From: Myxococcus virescens
Lineage (GTDB): Bacteria; Myxococcota; Myxococcia; Myxococcales; Myxococcaceae
Assembly: GCF_900101905.1 (NCBI RefSeq)
Contig: NZ_FNAJ01000002.1
Location: forward strand, 310,001 to 374,000
Direction of reading: 5' to 3'
Length of the DNA stretch: 64,000 bases
Positions 55,708-63,193 of this stretch are shown in pieces (the stretch's first letter is position 1; every line of letters begins with the position of its first letter). The notes beneath the pieces are model-generated. The model ran no database searches. It was not told where the DNA came from and saw only the letters and a program-made list of their open reading frames with translations. The position numbers were made by a program, and so were the translations under genes.

Positions 55708-56478
55708 ATGAGCACCTCGAAGAACATGCCCGTGGCTCTCATCACGGGGGGAAGCCGTGGACTGGGGCGGAACATGGCGCTCAAGCTGGCGGCCCGGGGC
55801 ACCGGCATCATCCTGACGTACCGCACCGGCGCGGATGAAGCGGCGGCGGTCGTGAAGCAGATTGAAGCAGCAGGCGGCAAGGCGGTGGCGCTCCCGCTCG
55901 ATGTGGGGGACACGCGGGGCTTTGGCGCCTTCGTGGAAGCGGTGCGGACGGAGCTGGGCCGTCACTTCGGGCGCGAGCGGCTGGATTTCCTGGTGAACAA
56001 CGCGGGCATGGGCATCCAAGTCAGCTTCGCGGAGACGACCGAGGCCCAGTTCGACGCGCTGATGAACGTCCACCTCAAGGGGGCGTTCTTCCTCACGCAG
56101 CGGCTGTTGCCGGTGCTGGCGGATGGGGGGCGCATCCTGAACATCTCCTCCGGGCTCGCGCGCTTCACCCTCCCTGGCCACGCCGCCTACGCGACCATGA
56201 AGGCGGGCGTGGAGGCGCTCACCCGGTACCTCGCCAAGGAGCTGGGACCTCGGAGGATTTCCGTCAACGTGCTCGCGCCGGGCGCGACCGCGACGGACTT
56301 CGGGGGCGGCGTCGTCCGTGACAACCCGGAGCTGAACAAGACCCTGGCCGCCCAGGTCGCGCTCGGCCGTGTGGGGCAGCCCGACGACATCGGGGATGCG
56401 GTCGCCATGCTGCTGTCGCCGGAGAGCGCGTGGGTGACGGGCCAGCGCATCGAGGCCTCGGGCGGGATGATGCTCTGA
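55708..56478 (+). CDS. Short-chain dehydrogenase/reductase
   Basis: 256 residues from ATG 55708. Cofactor motif Thr-Gly-x3-Gly-x-Gly in 'ALITGGSRGLGRNMALKLA', 'LVNNAGMGIQVSF', catalytic Ser in 'ILNISSGLARF', and Tyr-x3-Lys in 'HAAYATMKAGVEAL'. The closing 'SPESAWVTGQRIEASGGMML' is the usual SDR end. It probably reduces or oxidises a small carbonyl/alcohol substrate with NADP(H) (Arg in 'SRGLGRN' favours NADP). Substrate unknown. Divergent or same-strand partners are absent. Confidence 0.93.
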   Translation: MSTSKNMPVALITGGSRGLGRNMALKLAARGTGIILTYRTGADEAAAVVKQIEAAGGKAVALPLDVGDTRGFGAFVEAVRTELGRHFGRERLDFLVNNAGMGIQVSFAETTEAQFDALMNVHLKGAFFLTQRLLPVLADGGRILNISSGLARFTLPGHAAYATMKAGVEALTRYLAKELGPRRISVNVLAPGATATDFGGGVVRDNPELNKTLAAQVALGRVGQPDDIGDAVAMLLSPESAWVTGQRIEASGGMML

Positions 56479-56484
56479 CGGCGC

Positions 56485-56517
56485 GCGCTCCAGCGCCCTT
56501 GGGCAAGGCCGGAGCGC
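56485..56517. terminator. Hairpin between convergent SDR and sugar-dehydrogenase genes
   Basis: GCGCTCC (56485-56491) pairs with GGAGCGC (56511-56517), loop of nineteen that can fold further. Lies between the two stops. Confidence 0.5.
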
Positions 56518-56530
56518 TGAAGGCCCGTGC

Positions 56531-57694
56531 TCAGCGCTTCAGGCGGAGGATGACGTCCTTGTCCGGGCCGCAGTCACCGCGTCCGTCGCAGTTGCTGGTG
56601 GTGACGTAGAGGTGGCCATCCGGCCCCATGATGACCTCGCGCAGCCGGCCGTGGGTGTTGCGCAGGTACACTTCGTGTTTGGCCACGCGGCTCGAATCCG
56701 GCGCGAACTCCACGCGTTGGAGGTGGCGTGAGCCCAGCGTGCCGATGAGCAGCGAGCCCTTCCATTCGGGGATGGCCGTTCCGGTGTAGATGGCGGCGCC
56801 GCCTGGAGGCATGGCGTCCTTGTAGGTGATGGACGGTGTGATTTGCCCCTCGCGCGTCTCGCACGAGTAGATGCCGGGCCAGCCCAGGTTGTCACCGCGG
56901 TGGGCGACGCTGACCTCGTCGTGTCCCCGGCGCAGCGTCTCGCCGCTGGGGCCGTGGTCCACGATGTACAACGTGGAGGCGTCGCGCCAGTCGAAGGCCT
57001 GGAGGTTGCGGATGCCGGTGAGGAACGCGGGCGAGCCGGGGATGGGATTGTCCTGGGGCACCGCTCCCGCCGGCGTGAGGCGCAGCAGCTTTCCGGCCGG
57101 GTCGTTCGCGTTCTGCGAGCGGTCCGGGTCTCTCGCGTCGCCCGTGCCCGCGTACAACATGCCATCCGGGCCGAAGCGCAGGCGCCCGCCGTCGTGATAC
57201 TTGGCGGAGGCGATGCCACCGAAGATGACGCGCTCGTGCGTCGCCGTGGTGTGGTCCTCCGACAGTGTCCACCGCTCGATGCGGTTCTCCTCGGCGCCGC
57301 CCGCGTCCGTGGTGACGTAGATGTAGAACTGGCGGTTGTTCGCAAAGTCCGGGTGGGCCGCGATGCCGAGCAGGCCGCCCTCCGCGGCGTCCGCGACGGG
57401 CACCGTCGCCACGGGCCGCGGCTGGAGGACACCGTCCTTGAGCAGGCGGATGCGGCCCGGGCGCTCGGTGACGAGCGCGTCGCCTCCGGGGAGCCACGCG
57501 ATGCCCCACGGCGTCTCCAGGCCCCGCGCCACCACCTCGACGTTGAAGGGCACGGTGCCGTCGGCGCCCCAGCCTTTCTCCACGCGGATGCAGTCCTGGG
57601 GAGACGCGGTGCCTTGCGCCTGACTCTTGCGGCAGGCGGAGGCGGACAGGGCGAGCACCACGAGAGCGGGGAGGAGCGTCAAAGAGGCGCGCAT
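56531..57694 (-). CDS. PQQ-dependent aldose sugar dehydrogenase-like lipoprotein
   Basis: 387 residues. Lipoprotein signal 'LLPALVVLALSASACRKSQA'. The six-bladed propeller of the soluble glucose/aldose dehydrogenase family is shown by 'GLETPWGIAWLPGGDALVTE', 'RPGRIRLLKDG', 'GGLLGIAAHPDFANNRQFYI', 'DGGRLRFGPDGMLYAGTGD', 'TGIRNLQAFDW' and 'DNLGWPGIYSCETR', and it ends 'GPDKDVILRLKR'. The His of the first blade motif, normally in 'GLLGIAxHP', is present. It oxidises sugars with PQQ as cofactor, probably in the periplasm. Extra Cys pair in 'NCDGRGDCGPDK'. Confidence 0.93.
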   Translation of the reverse strand: MRASLTLLPALVVLALSASACRKSQAQGTASPQDCIRVEKGWGADGTVPFNVEVVARGLETPWGIAWLPGGDALVTERPGRIRLLKDGVLQPRPVATVPVADAAEGGLLGIAAHPDFANNRQFYIYVTTDAGGAEENRIERWTLSEDHTTATHERVIFGGIASAKYHDGGRLRFGPDGMLYAGTGDARDPDRSQNANDPAGKLLRLTPAGAVPQDNPIPGSPAFLTGIRNLQAFDWRDASTLYIVDHGPSGETLRRGHDEVSVAHRGDNLGWPGIYSCETREGQITPSITYKDAMPPGGAAIYTGTAIPEWKGSLLIGTLGSRHLQRVEFAPDSSRVAKHEVYLRNTHGRLREVIMGPDGHLYVTTSNCDGRGDCGPDKDVILRLKR

Positions 57695-57807
57695 GAGCGA
57701 ATGAATGTCCGCGGGCGCGTGGATGCGCCAGCCTCCCGGGCACGGAGCGTCCAGGGACGGACGCTCGTGCCGGGCTGCTTGCTTGAGACCTGGAGGCAGG
57801 CCCGGCG

Positions 57808-58710
57808 TCAGTGGTCCGCGTAGCGTTTCTCGCCGGCCTCCACGCGCGTGGCGAGCCGGTTGCCGCGCGGAGGCAGCGGGCAGGTGGCGAACCGGGTGAA
57901 TGCGCAGGGCGGATTGTAGGCCCGGTTGAAGTCGAGCACGACGCGCCCGTCGGTGGGCATGTCCGCGGAGAGGAAGCGGCCCGCGCCGTAGGTCGCGTCG
58001 CGGTTGGTCTCATCCGCGAAGATGATGAAGAGCTTGCCCGAGCCGTCCTCCACGGGCGTCAGCCGGTGCTCCTTGCCCGCCACCGTGAACACGAGCGTGC
58101 CGGGGGCCTTCATCTCGTCGATGGTTCCCAGCACGTTGGGGACCTGCAGCATCCGAGGCGTCTGTGCGGGCTCGAAGCGCGCCTCGATGCGCCAGTCGTT
58201 GCTCGCCGGGTACGTGGGGATGCCCCGGAACTGCTGGCGCGTCGCCGCGCCGGAGTCCCTCACGCGGACGCCCAGCTTGTCGCCTCGGAGGATGAGCTGG
58301 AAGCTGACGTTGCCGAGCTTGAGCACGTCCGGCGTGCCCTTCTCGTCCGACTGGAGTGCGCCGCCCGTGAAGGGCTGGCCGTTGCGGGTGAAGGTGACGC
58401 CGGGCGCGGGCTGGAAGCGCGCGGTGTTGCCCTGCCGCGTGAAGGTGCCCAGCTTCGCGGGCGTGCCCGCGGGGAAGTCCAGGTCGCTCTCGGGCGCGGA
58501 GCCCGCTGTCTGCTCGCCTTCCTTGAGCCAGAACAGGCCCACGAGGGTGAGCCAGCCGTCCTCCGCCTGGAGTCGCTGGACGCGCTGCTCGTGCCAGGCG
58601 CGGGTGGACGTCTGCAAGTCATCGGCGGTGGGCGCGGTGGTCTGGGACATGTTCTGGGGGGCTGGCGAGGCTTGGAGGGCGAGAGACAGGGCCAGGGCGA
58701 TGGGCGTCAT
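57808..58710 (-). CDS. DUF1684 protein, exported
   Basis: 300 residues. N-terminal signal-like 'MTPIALALSLALQASPAPQ'. DUF1684 is identified by 'EDGWLTLVGLFWLKEGEQTA' near the start and the closing 'DFNRAYNPPCAFTRFATCPL', 'PPRGNRLATRVEAGEKRY'. The family is found in many bacteria with no established function; the conserved Asn/Pro-Pro-Cys and Cys-Pro-Leu-Pro-Pro suggest a binding site. It precedes the sugar dehydrogenase on the same strand by ~110 bases. Confidence 0.92.
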   Translation of the reverse strand: MTPIALALSLALQASPAPQNMSQTTAPTADDLQTSTRAWHEQRVQRLQAEDGWLTLVGLFWLKEGEQTAGSAPESDLDFPAGTPAKLGTFTRQGNTARFQPAPGVTFTRNGQPFTGGALQSDEKGTPDVLKLGNVSFQLILRGDKLGVRVRDSGAATRQQFRGIPTYPASNDWRIEARFEPAQTPRMLQVPNVLGTIDEMKAPGTLVFTVAGKEHRLTPVEDGSGKLFIIFADETNRDATYGAGRFLSADMPTDGRVVLDFNRAYNPPCAFTRFATCPLPPRGNRLATRVEAGEKRYADH

Positions 58711-58794
58711 GTCGGGGCCTCGGGGGAGGGAAGCCCCTGTCTAACAGGGCGGCGAGCCAGGCGCAGGGCCCACAGTTGCAGGGGACCGGGCTCC

Positions 58795-59685
58795 GTGCGA
58801 AGGCGGACGCTGCCCGTGCACCTCGACCTTCAGCCCGCACCGCCGGCCGGTGCCTTCCGCAAGCTCGCCCTGGGGACATGGCGTTCGCCAGGAGACCCCA
58901 GCGCCTATGCGGCGGTGGAGGTGCGCATGGAGCGAGCGGTGGCCTTCCTCGAGGCCTTCCGCGCCCGGACGGGACAGCGCCTCACGGTGACGCACCTGGT
59001 GGCCAAGGCCGCCGCGGATGCGCTGCGCCGCCATCCCGAAGCGAACGTCCTGATGCGCTGGAATCGCCCCTGGCGGCGCAAGGAGGTCGGCGTCTGCGTG
59101 TTGGTGGTGCAGCCCGCGGAGACGGGGCGCGCGGACCTGACGACGGCCACGGTGCATCGCGCGGACTCGCTGTCACTGGGGGCTTTCGCGGAGACGATGG
59201 CCTCGCGCATCGCAGCGGTCCGAGCGCGCCGGGATGCCGTCATCGAGCGTGGCAAGCGGCGCTCCTCGCTCATCCCTGGCTTCCTGATGGGCTTGGCGCT
59301 GCGGATGTTGTCCTTCGTCTGGTTCACGTTGAATGTGGACCTGCGCTGGGTGGGCATGCCGTGGGACCCGTTCGGCTCGGTGGCGGTGACGAGTCTGGGC
59401 TCGTTGGGGCTGGAACGGGGCTATGTGGCCCTGGTGCCGTACACGCGCGTGCCCCTCCTGCTGGCGCCGGGCGCGGTGCGGACGGAGCCCGTGGTGGATG
59501 CGGGCGCGCTGGTGCCTGGGCAGGTGATGACGCTCACTTGCACCTGGGACGCCCGGCTCATCGGCGTGGAGGACGTCGCGCGTGTCTTGCGCGACATCGG
59601 CGCCGCGCTGGAGGCGCCGGAGGGGACGTGGGGCTCGGCTTCGCCAGACGGGGGCAGGGCTGCGAGCGGTGCGGAGGTGCGGTAG
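58795..59685 (+). CDS. 2-oxoacid-dehydrogenase acyltransferase-fold protein lacking the catalytic motif
   Basis: About 296 residues from GTG 58795 (AGGGGA upstream). It has the chloramphenicol-acetyltransferase fold of E2 catalytic domains: 'RQRLTVTHLVAKAAADAL'-like helix ('LTVTHLVAKAAADALRRHPE'), 'VGVCVLVVQPAETGRADLTT', and 'DPFGSVAVTSLGSLGLERGY'. The end of E2 domains carries His-x3-Asp-Gly, but here the site reads 'CTWDARLIGVEDVARVLRDI', with neither His nor Asp. The free-standing protein has no lipoyl or subunit-binding domain. It is probably a non-acetylating relative. The mid region 'LALRMLSFVWFTLNVDL' is unusually hydrophobic. Confidence 0.83.
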   Translation: MRRRTLPVHLDLQPAPPAGAFRKLALGTWRSPGDPSAYAAVEVRMERAVAFLEAFRARTGQRLTVTHLVAKAAADALRRHPEANVLMRWNRPWRRKEVGVCVLVVQPAETGRADLTTATVHRADSLSLGAFAETMASRIAAVRARRDAVIERGKRRSSLIPGFLMGLALRMLSFVWFTLNVDLRWVGMPWDPFGSVAVTSLGSLGLERGYVALVPYTRVPLLLAPGAVRTEPVVDAGALVPGQVMTLTCTWDARLIGVEDVARVLRDIGAALEAPEGTWGSASPDGGRAASGAEVR

Positions 59686-59715
59686 CATCGGGCCGCTGCT
59701 TCGAAAGGGGTCTTC

Positions 59716-59943
59716 ATGTCCGTGGATACGAACCGCCGTGTCATTGCTTCGCGCCCCGTGGGGCGCGCGCTCGGTGGGCAGGACCGCTTCGAGAAGGAGG
59801 CGCTGGAAGGGCCCGCCGAGGGAGGCCTCGCGCTGGCGCGGCGGCAGCGGATGGCGGGCGGGACGCTGCGGGCGGGGGAGGAGAGCCCGTTCGCCGCGAA
59901 GCTGCGGAAGCTCGCGGGCGGCGCTCCGGATGACGAGCGTTGA
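59716..59943 (+). CDS. Small hypothetical protein
   Basis: 75 residues from ATG 59716, with GAAAGGGG upstream. Hydrophilic, no membrane helix: 'VDTNRRVIASRPVGRALGGQ', 'LALARRQRMAGGTLRAGEES', ending 'KLRKLAGGAPDDER'. No recognised family. It lies between the acyltransferase-like gene (30 bases) and the TipAS gene (80 bases) on the same strand. Confidence 0.6.
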   Translation: MSVDTNRRVIASRPVGRALGGQDRFEKEALEGPAEGGLALARRQRMAGGTLRAGEESPFAAKLRKLAGGAPDDER

Positions 59944-59953
59944 ATCCGCTTGA

Positions 59954-59972
59954 GCCTCACGCCGCGTGAGGC
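59954..59972 (+). terminator. Hairpin after the small hypothetical gene
   Basis: GCCTCACG (59954-59961) pairs with CGTGAGGC (59965-59972). It follows the stop at 59943 within eleven bases and is not followed by a T-tract. Confidence 0.45.
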
Positions 59973-59978
59973 CGTACC

Positions 59979-60016
59979 CATCTCATCACGCCACACTGCC
60001 GTGGCGGGATGAGGTG
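59979..60016 (+). promoter_or_regulatory. Leader hairpin masking the ribosome site of the TipAS gene
   Basis: CATCTCATCACGCCAC (59979-59994) pairs with GTGGCGGGATGAGGTG (60001-60016), sixteen positions with one mismatch and one G-U, loop ACTGCC. The right arm contains the Shine-Dalgarno GAGG (60011-60014) eight bases before ATG 60023, so the folded RNA would block initiation. It could be a riboregulator or act as DNA operator. Confidence 0.5.
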
Positions 60017-60022
60017 TGAATC

Positions 60023-60370
60023 ATGTTCGAGAAGCACTACACGCCGGAGCAGCTCCAGCAGTTGAAGGCCCGCCGCGAGGCCCTGGGGGAGGAGGCCATC
60101 CGCCAGGTCGAGGCCGAGTGGCCCCAGCTCATCGCTCGCGTCCGCGCGGAGATGGACCAGGGCACAGACCCCACGATCGAGCCGGTGCGCTCGCTGGCCA
60201 TGCGCTGGCGGGAGCTGCTGAAGGCATTCACGGGGGGCGACCCTGGCATCGAAGGGGCGCTGAACGCGACGCATCAGCAGGAGCCCGAGGTCGCGGCGAA
60301 GCATGGGTTGGACCCCTCGCTCTTCGCTTACATCGGCAAGGCGATGGCCAGTCTGGAGCAGCAGGCGTAG
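60023..60370 (+). CDS. Stand-alone TipAS antibiotic-recognition domain protein
   Basis: 115 residues that are just the TipAS domain: 'KHYTPEQLQQLKARREALGE', 'EAIRQVEAEWPQLIARVRAE', 'IEPVRSLAMRWRELLKAFTG', 'LNATHQQEPEVAAKHGLDPS'. In TipAL this domain follows a MerR helix-turn-helix and binds thiopeptides covalently; here no DNA-binding domain precedes it. The reactive Cys of TipA is absent, since the chain holds no Cys at all. It may sequester a drug-like ligand or pair with another protein. Translation is possibly controlled by the leader hairpin. Confidence 0.9.
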   Translation: MFEKHYTPEQLQQLKARREALGEEAIRQVEAEWPQLIARVRAEMDQGTDPTIEPVRSLAMRWRELLKAFTGGDPGIEGALNATHQQEPEVAAKHGLDPSLFAYIGKAMASLEQQA

Positions 60371-60459
60371 CCGTGGTGAGTCGTCTTCGCTGGATTCAGT
60401 CACGGCGCTCCAGGCGCGTCCCTGGGGCCCTGGGTCACCGAACGCGAGGCCTGGAGGTC

Positions 60460-60753
60460 ATGAAGGTCTATCAGGATGACGAGCGGGCCACTCCCGACGG
60501 TTGGGGGCGTGTGGGGTGGCCCGAAGAGGCGATTTCGCTGCTGGCGTCCGGGCAGGTGACGGAGCTGAGCCTGAGCGACGACACGCATGGCACCGGATAC
60601 GACGTCTTGCTGTGGCTGGAAGAGGCCGTGGCGACCCGTGGCTTCGTGCCGCCACGGGTCCAGGTGCATTCGGCGAACAGCTCCGCGCGACAGAAGATGA
60701 CGTTGGCCATCACCCGGATCGGGCGCTTCGTCCAGGATGGGCAGGGTGGTTGA
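60460..60753 (+). CDS. Cyclic-phosphate-processing receiver (cREC) domain protein
   Basis: 97 residues from ATG 60460 with GGAGGT directly upstream. It matches the cREC family: start 'MKVYQDDERATPDGWGRVGW', then 'PEEAISLLASGQVTELSLSD', 'GTGYDVLLWLEEAVATRGFV' and 'VHSANSSARQKMTLAITRIG'. The family has a receiver-like fold and was proposed from gene context to process cyclic phosphates in RNA repair or conflict systems. In typical members the third strand ends Asp-His-Asp; here it reads Ser-Asp-Asp, so the acidic cluster is partly altered. It lies 90 bases after the TipAS gene on the same strand. Confidence 0.82.
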   Translation: MKVYQDDERATPDGWGRVGWPEEAISLLASGQVTELSLSDDTHGTGYDVLLWLEEAVATRGFVPPRVQVHSANSSARQKMTLAITRIGRFVQDGQGG

Positions 60754-60781
60754 GCGCGTCCCCAGGTGAAGGGGCGAGGCT

Positions 60782-62077
60782 TCAGCGCCTGCGGCCGGGA
60801 TAGGCCCGAATCTGCGTGGCGTAGGTGTCACCATCCGCGATGTAGTTGAACGCGGCTTGCACGGGCGTGCCCTCGGAGAGTTGCTGCGGTGAGACGCGCT
60901 TGCCGTTGGCGCTGATGCGGGTGGTGTTCGTCACAAAGAGGTTGAAGGTGTCTCCGGACTCGGCGTCGCGGACCACGACGTGGTCCTTTCCGACGGAGGC
61001 CACCCGCCCTTGCATGACGACGCTGGCCAACACCGTGGTCCCCGTGTCCGCGTCAGACGCAGTGGCCTGTGTCCCTGAGCCGCCCGTCCCCGTACCCTCG
61101 CGCCGCAATGTGTTCACCTCGGCTTCGAGCCGCTGGACCTGGTCGCGAAGCCGCGCGACCTCTTGCTCGAGGTTCTCGTGCCCCGCGCCGCTGGCTGCCT
61201 GAGTCTCTGCTGCGCCGCCGCTGACCGCGCCGCCCGTGGGCGCGCCAGCTGGTGATTCACGGCCATCAGTCGAACTGCCCTGCCTCGTCGCAGGGGGCTG
61301 GGTTCCCATCGTGTTGCTGCCGGCCGCGCCGTCCGTCGCGGAGCCGGTCGTCATGCCACTGCCGCCCGTCGCCGTACCGCCGACATCGGAGCTGGAGTCT
61401 GTCGTCATGCCGCTGCCTTCAGAGGCGGGGCCTGCAGACATGCCGCTGCCTCCGGCTGCCGTACTGCTGCCTTCAGAGGCGGGGCCTGCCGATATGCCGC
61501 TGCCTCTGGCTGCCGTACTGCTGCCTTCAGAGGCGGAGCCTGCCGACAAGTCGCTGCCGCCGGCCGCCGTACTGCTGCCTTCAGAGGCGGAGCCTGCCGA
61601 CATGTCACTGCCGCCGGAGTTCGCACCTGCCGTGTTCGTGCCTCCGCCAGTCGTGCCCGTTCCTGCGGTGCCGCTCAATCCCGACCCACCTGTGCCGGCC
61701 GTGCCCGTGGAAGGAACGTTCATTCCAGTTCCCCAGGTGCCGCCGTCGGCGTTCGCGGGTGCCTCGGGTTCCCAGCTGCCGCCGATACCCGGCTGGGGGG
61801 CGTACCCGCGTGTCGCGCCTGCGGGTGGTGCGGCGACGGGCTCCGCGCCGGTGTTGGTCTCAATCGTGTCCATCGAGTTTCTTTCCGAACCGTCAGGAGC
61901 CAACTGCGGCGGAGGCGAGAAGTTGCCTGGGTCGTAGGCGTCCTGTGGCTGGACGACGCCCGGCGTTCCGCCGGACGCCGCGCCTCCGGACGAGCCACCG
62001 CTTGCTGGCTGGGCGAGACCGGCAGATGACGTGAGAAGGCTGAAGGTCAGGGCGGCATGGGTGATGGCGCGTCGCAT
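60782..62077 (-). CDS. Exported repeat-rich protein with coiled coil and C-terminal beta domain
   Basis: 431 residues from ATG 62077. Signal peptide 'HAALTFSLLTSSAGLAQPAS'. Residues ~25-150 are Gly/Ser/Thr/Pro-rich and disordered. Residues 155-226 are four 18-residue repeats ('GGSDMSAGSASEGSSTAA' and variants). More Gly/Ser/Thr follows to ~320. Residues ~320-350 ('NLEQEVARLRDQVQRLEAEV') are a leucine-zipper coiled coil. The last ~80 ('VVMQGRVASVGKDHVVVRDA', 'RISANGKRVSPQQLSEGTPV') form a small beta domain resembling DUF5666-type OB-like folds. Its role is unknown; a surface or matrix protein is plausible. Confidence 0.83.
   Translation of the reverse strand: MRRAITHAALTFSLLTSSAGLAQPASGGSSGGAASGGTPGVVQPQDAYDPGNFSPPPQLAPDGSERNSMDTIETNTGAEPVAAPPAGATRGYAPQPGIGGSWEPEAPANADGGTWGTGMNVPSTGTAGTGGSGLSGTAGTGTTGGGTNTAGANSGGSDMSAGSASEGSSTAAGGSDLSAGSASEGSSTAARGSGISAGPASEGSSTAAGGSGMSAGPASEGSGMTTDSSSDVGGTATGGSGMTTGSATDGAAGSNTMGTQPPATRQGSSTDGRESPAGAPTGGAVSGGAAETQAASGAGHENLEQEVARLRDQVQRLEAEVNTLRREGTGTGGSGTQATASDADTGTTVLASVVMQGRVASVGKDHVVVRDAESGDTFNLFVTNTTRISANGKRVSPQQLSEGTPVQAAFNYIADGDTYATQIRAYPGRRR
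61400..61615 (-). repeat. Four tandem 54-bp repeats inside the exported protein gene
   Basis: Four in-frame units encode 'GGSDMSAGSASEGSSTAA' and three close variants (residues 155-226). The last differs most. The block is exactly 216 bases, so slippage would keep the frame. Confidence 0.85.
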
Positions 62078-62222
62078 GGTCGGTTCCTTTCCCTTTGCCT
62101 CGCAAAGGTGAGGTCCGGGAGCGAGGCGGCAAGCACGGGAACAGGCGAACAGCCAAGAGGATGGCCGAATGTTGGGAGCGGTGGCGTCAGGAAGCCACTG
62201 TCGAATCCGCCCTACGGGCCTC

Positions 62223-62960
62223 TCAGCGCCGGGGACATGACGGCTCACGAGCGGGGGAGCTCAGTGCCGGTGGCGACGTGCGCGCTGCTTCCGCTTCAGC
62301 CGCACTGACGACGCCTGCGTCGGACAGGTGCCCGAGCAGCCTGTCTCGCCGCTGTCGAACTCGGTTTGGAGCGCAGCCGACGTCGCGAGGGTTCTCGGCA
62401 ATGGCGAGGAGCAGCGCTGCGTCTGTCGCATCAAGCCGTACCCACTCCTTGCGCAGCAGCACGGGCGCGGCGGCATGTGCGCCGATAAGGTCACGACCCA
62501 ACCAGAGGTGCCTCGCTTCGAAAGCGAGCAACTCCTCCGCGGTCCAGGTTCGGGTGAGCCAGATGGTCAGGGCAAGTGTTTCAAAAACGCGTATCCGCCT
62601 TTCGCCAGTCCTGTCCTGAAGGCGTGACCATGTGTGAGCCACACTGCCGGCAAGCCTGAACCCGTGAGGCATCGTGCCGCGCATTCCTCCTGCCGCGGGG
62701 CGACTCAGCGTGACCTTCATCAGGGTGAAGAGGAGGGTGGTCGGCCAGACCGGTTGCACGCGAAGCGCCGGCGTGTGTTCGCTCTGCGCCCACCGCACCT
62801 GATTCCAGGATGCTGAGGGCGACGGGCCCTCCACCTTCTGGGGAAGGGAGGGTACCCGCGCGAGCATGGCCTGATAGACGCACTCCACAGTGGCCAGCGG
62901 CACCACAAGCCCGAGGCTCAACAGCCACATCATCACCTTGAAAGCCCGTCTCCAGCGCAT
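62223..62960 (-). CDS. GT51-like (monofunctional transglycosylase) protein, degenerate
   Basis: 245 residues with an N-terminal membrane helix 'VMMWLLSLGLVVPLATVECV'. The C-terminal half follows the second part of peptidoglycan glycosyltransferase domains: 'TLALTIWLTRTWTAEELLAF', 'RHLWLGRDLIGAHAAAPVLL', 'LDATDAALLLAIAENPRDVG', 'RDRLLGHLSDAGVVSAAEAE'. The catalytic Glu-Asp-x-x-Phe block and the second Glu motif (usually Lys-x2-Glu) are not visible in the first half. Catalysis is therefore unlikely, so it may be a scaffold or a decaying gene. Adjacent to the exported repeat protein on the same strand. Confidence 0.68.
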   Translation of the reverse strand: MRWRRAFKVMMWLLSLGLVVPLATVECVYQAMLARVPSLPQKVEGPSPSASWNQVRWAQSEHTPALRVQPVWPTTLLFTLMKVTLSRPAAGGMRGTMPHGFRLAGSVAHTWSRLQDRTGERRIRVFETLALTIWLTRTWTAEELLAFEARHLWLGRDLIGAHAAAPVLLRKEWVRLDATDAALLLAIAENPRDVGCAPNRVRQRRDRLLGHLSDAGVVSAAEAEAARTSPPALSSPAREPSCPRR

Positions 62961-63103
62961 GGCCCAGGCGCATGAGCAACCTTCAGGCCAGCGATGCCAC
63001 CCGTGAGCACCGCTGCCTCTGTCCTGGCCGCATTCACATGGGGACTCCGGCGCCCAAACGAATGAGCGCGTGGCGAGCCCGGCCCTGGACGGGCTTCAGA
63101 GCT

Positions 63104-63163
63104 TGCTGTTCGGAAATGTCGGGACATTTCGCCGCTCAAAAGTCCCGACATTTCCGAACAGCA
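63104..63163. repeat. Large perfect inverted repeat
   Basis: A 22-base arm (63104-63125, starting TGCTGTTCGG) and its exact reverse complement (63142-63163, ending CCGAACAGCA) flank 16 bases; three more pairs form inside after an A/A mismatch. The left side also holds its own dyad AAATGTC-GG-GACATTT (63114-63129). It lies in the 233-base gap between the GT51-like gene and the TonB receptor end. It may be a terminator, a protein-binding site, or a small mobile-element relic. Confidence 0.75.
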
Positions 63164-63193
63164 GCCGGCACCCTCGGCCGGAGGAGGTCTGCC

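Noticed and set aside
61400-61615. Direct repeats as a CRISPR array
   Set aside because: The 54-base units are contiguous and encode 18 residues each; no spacers.
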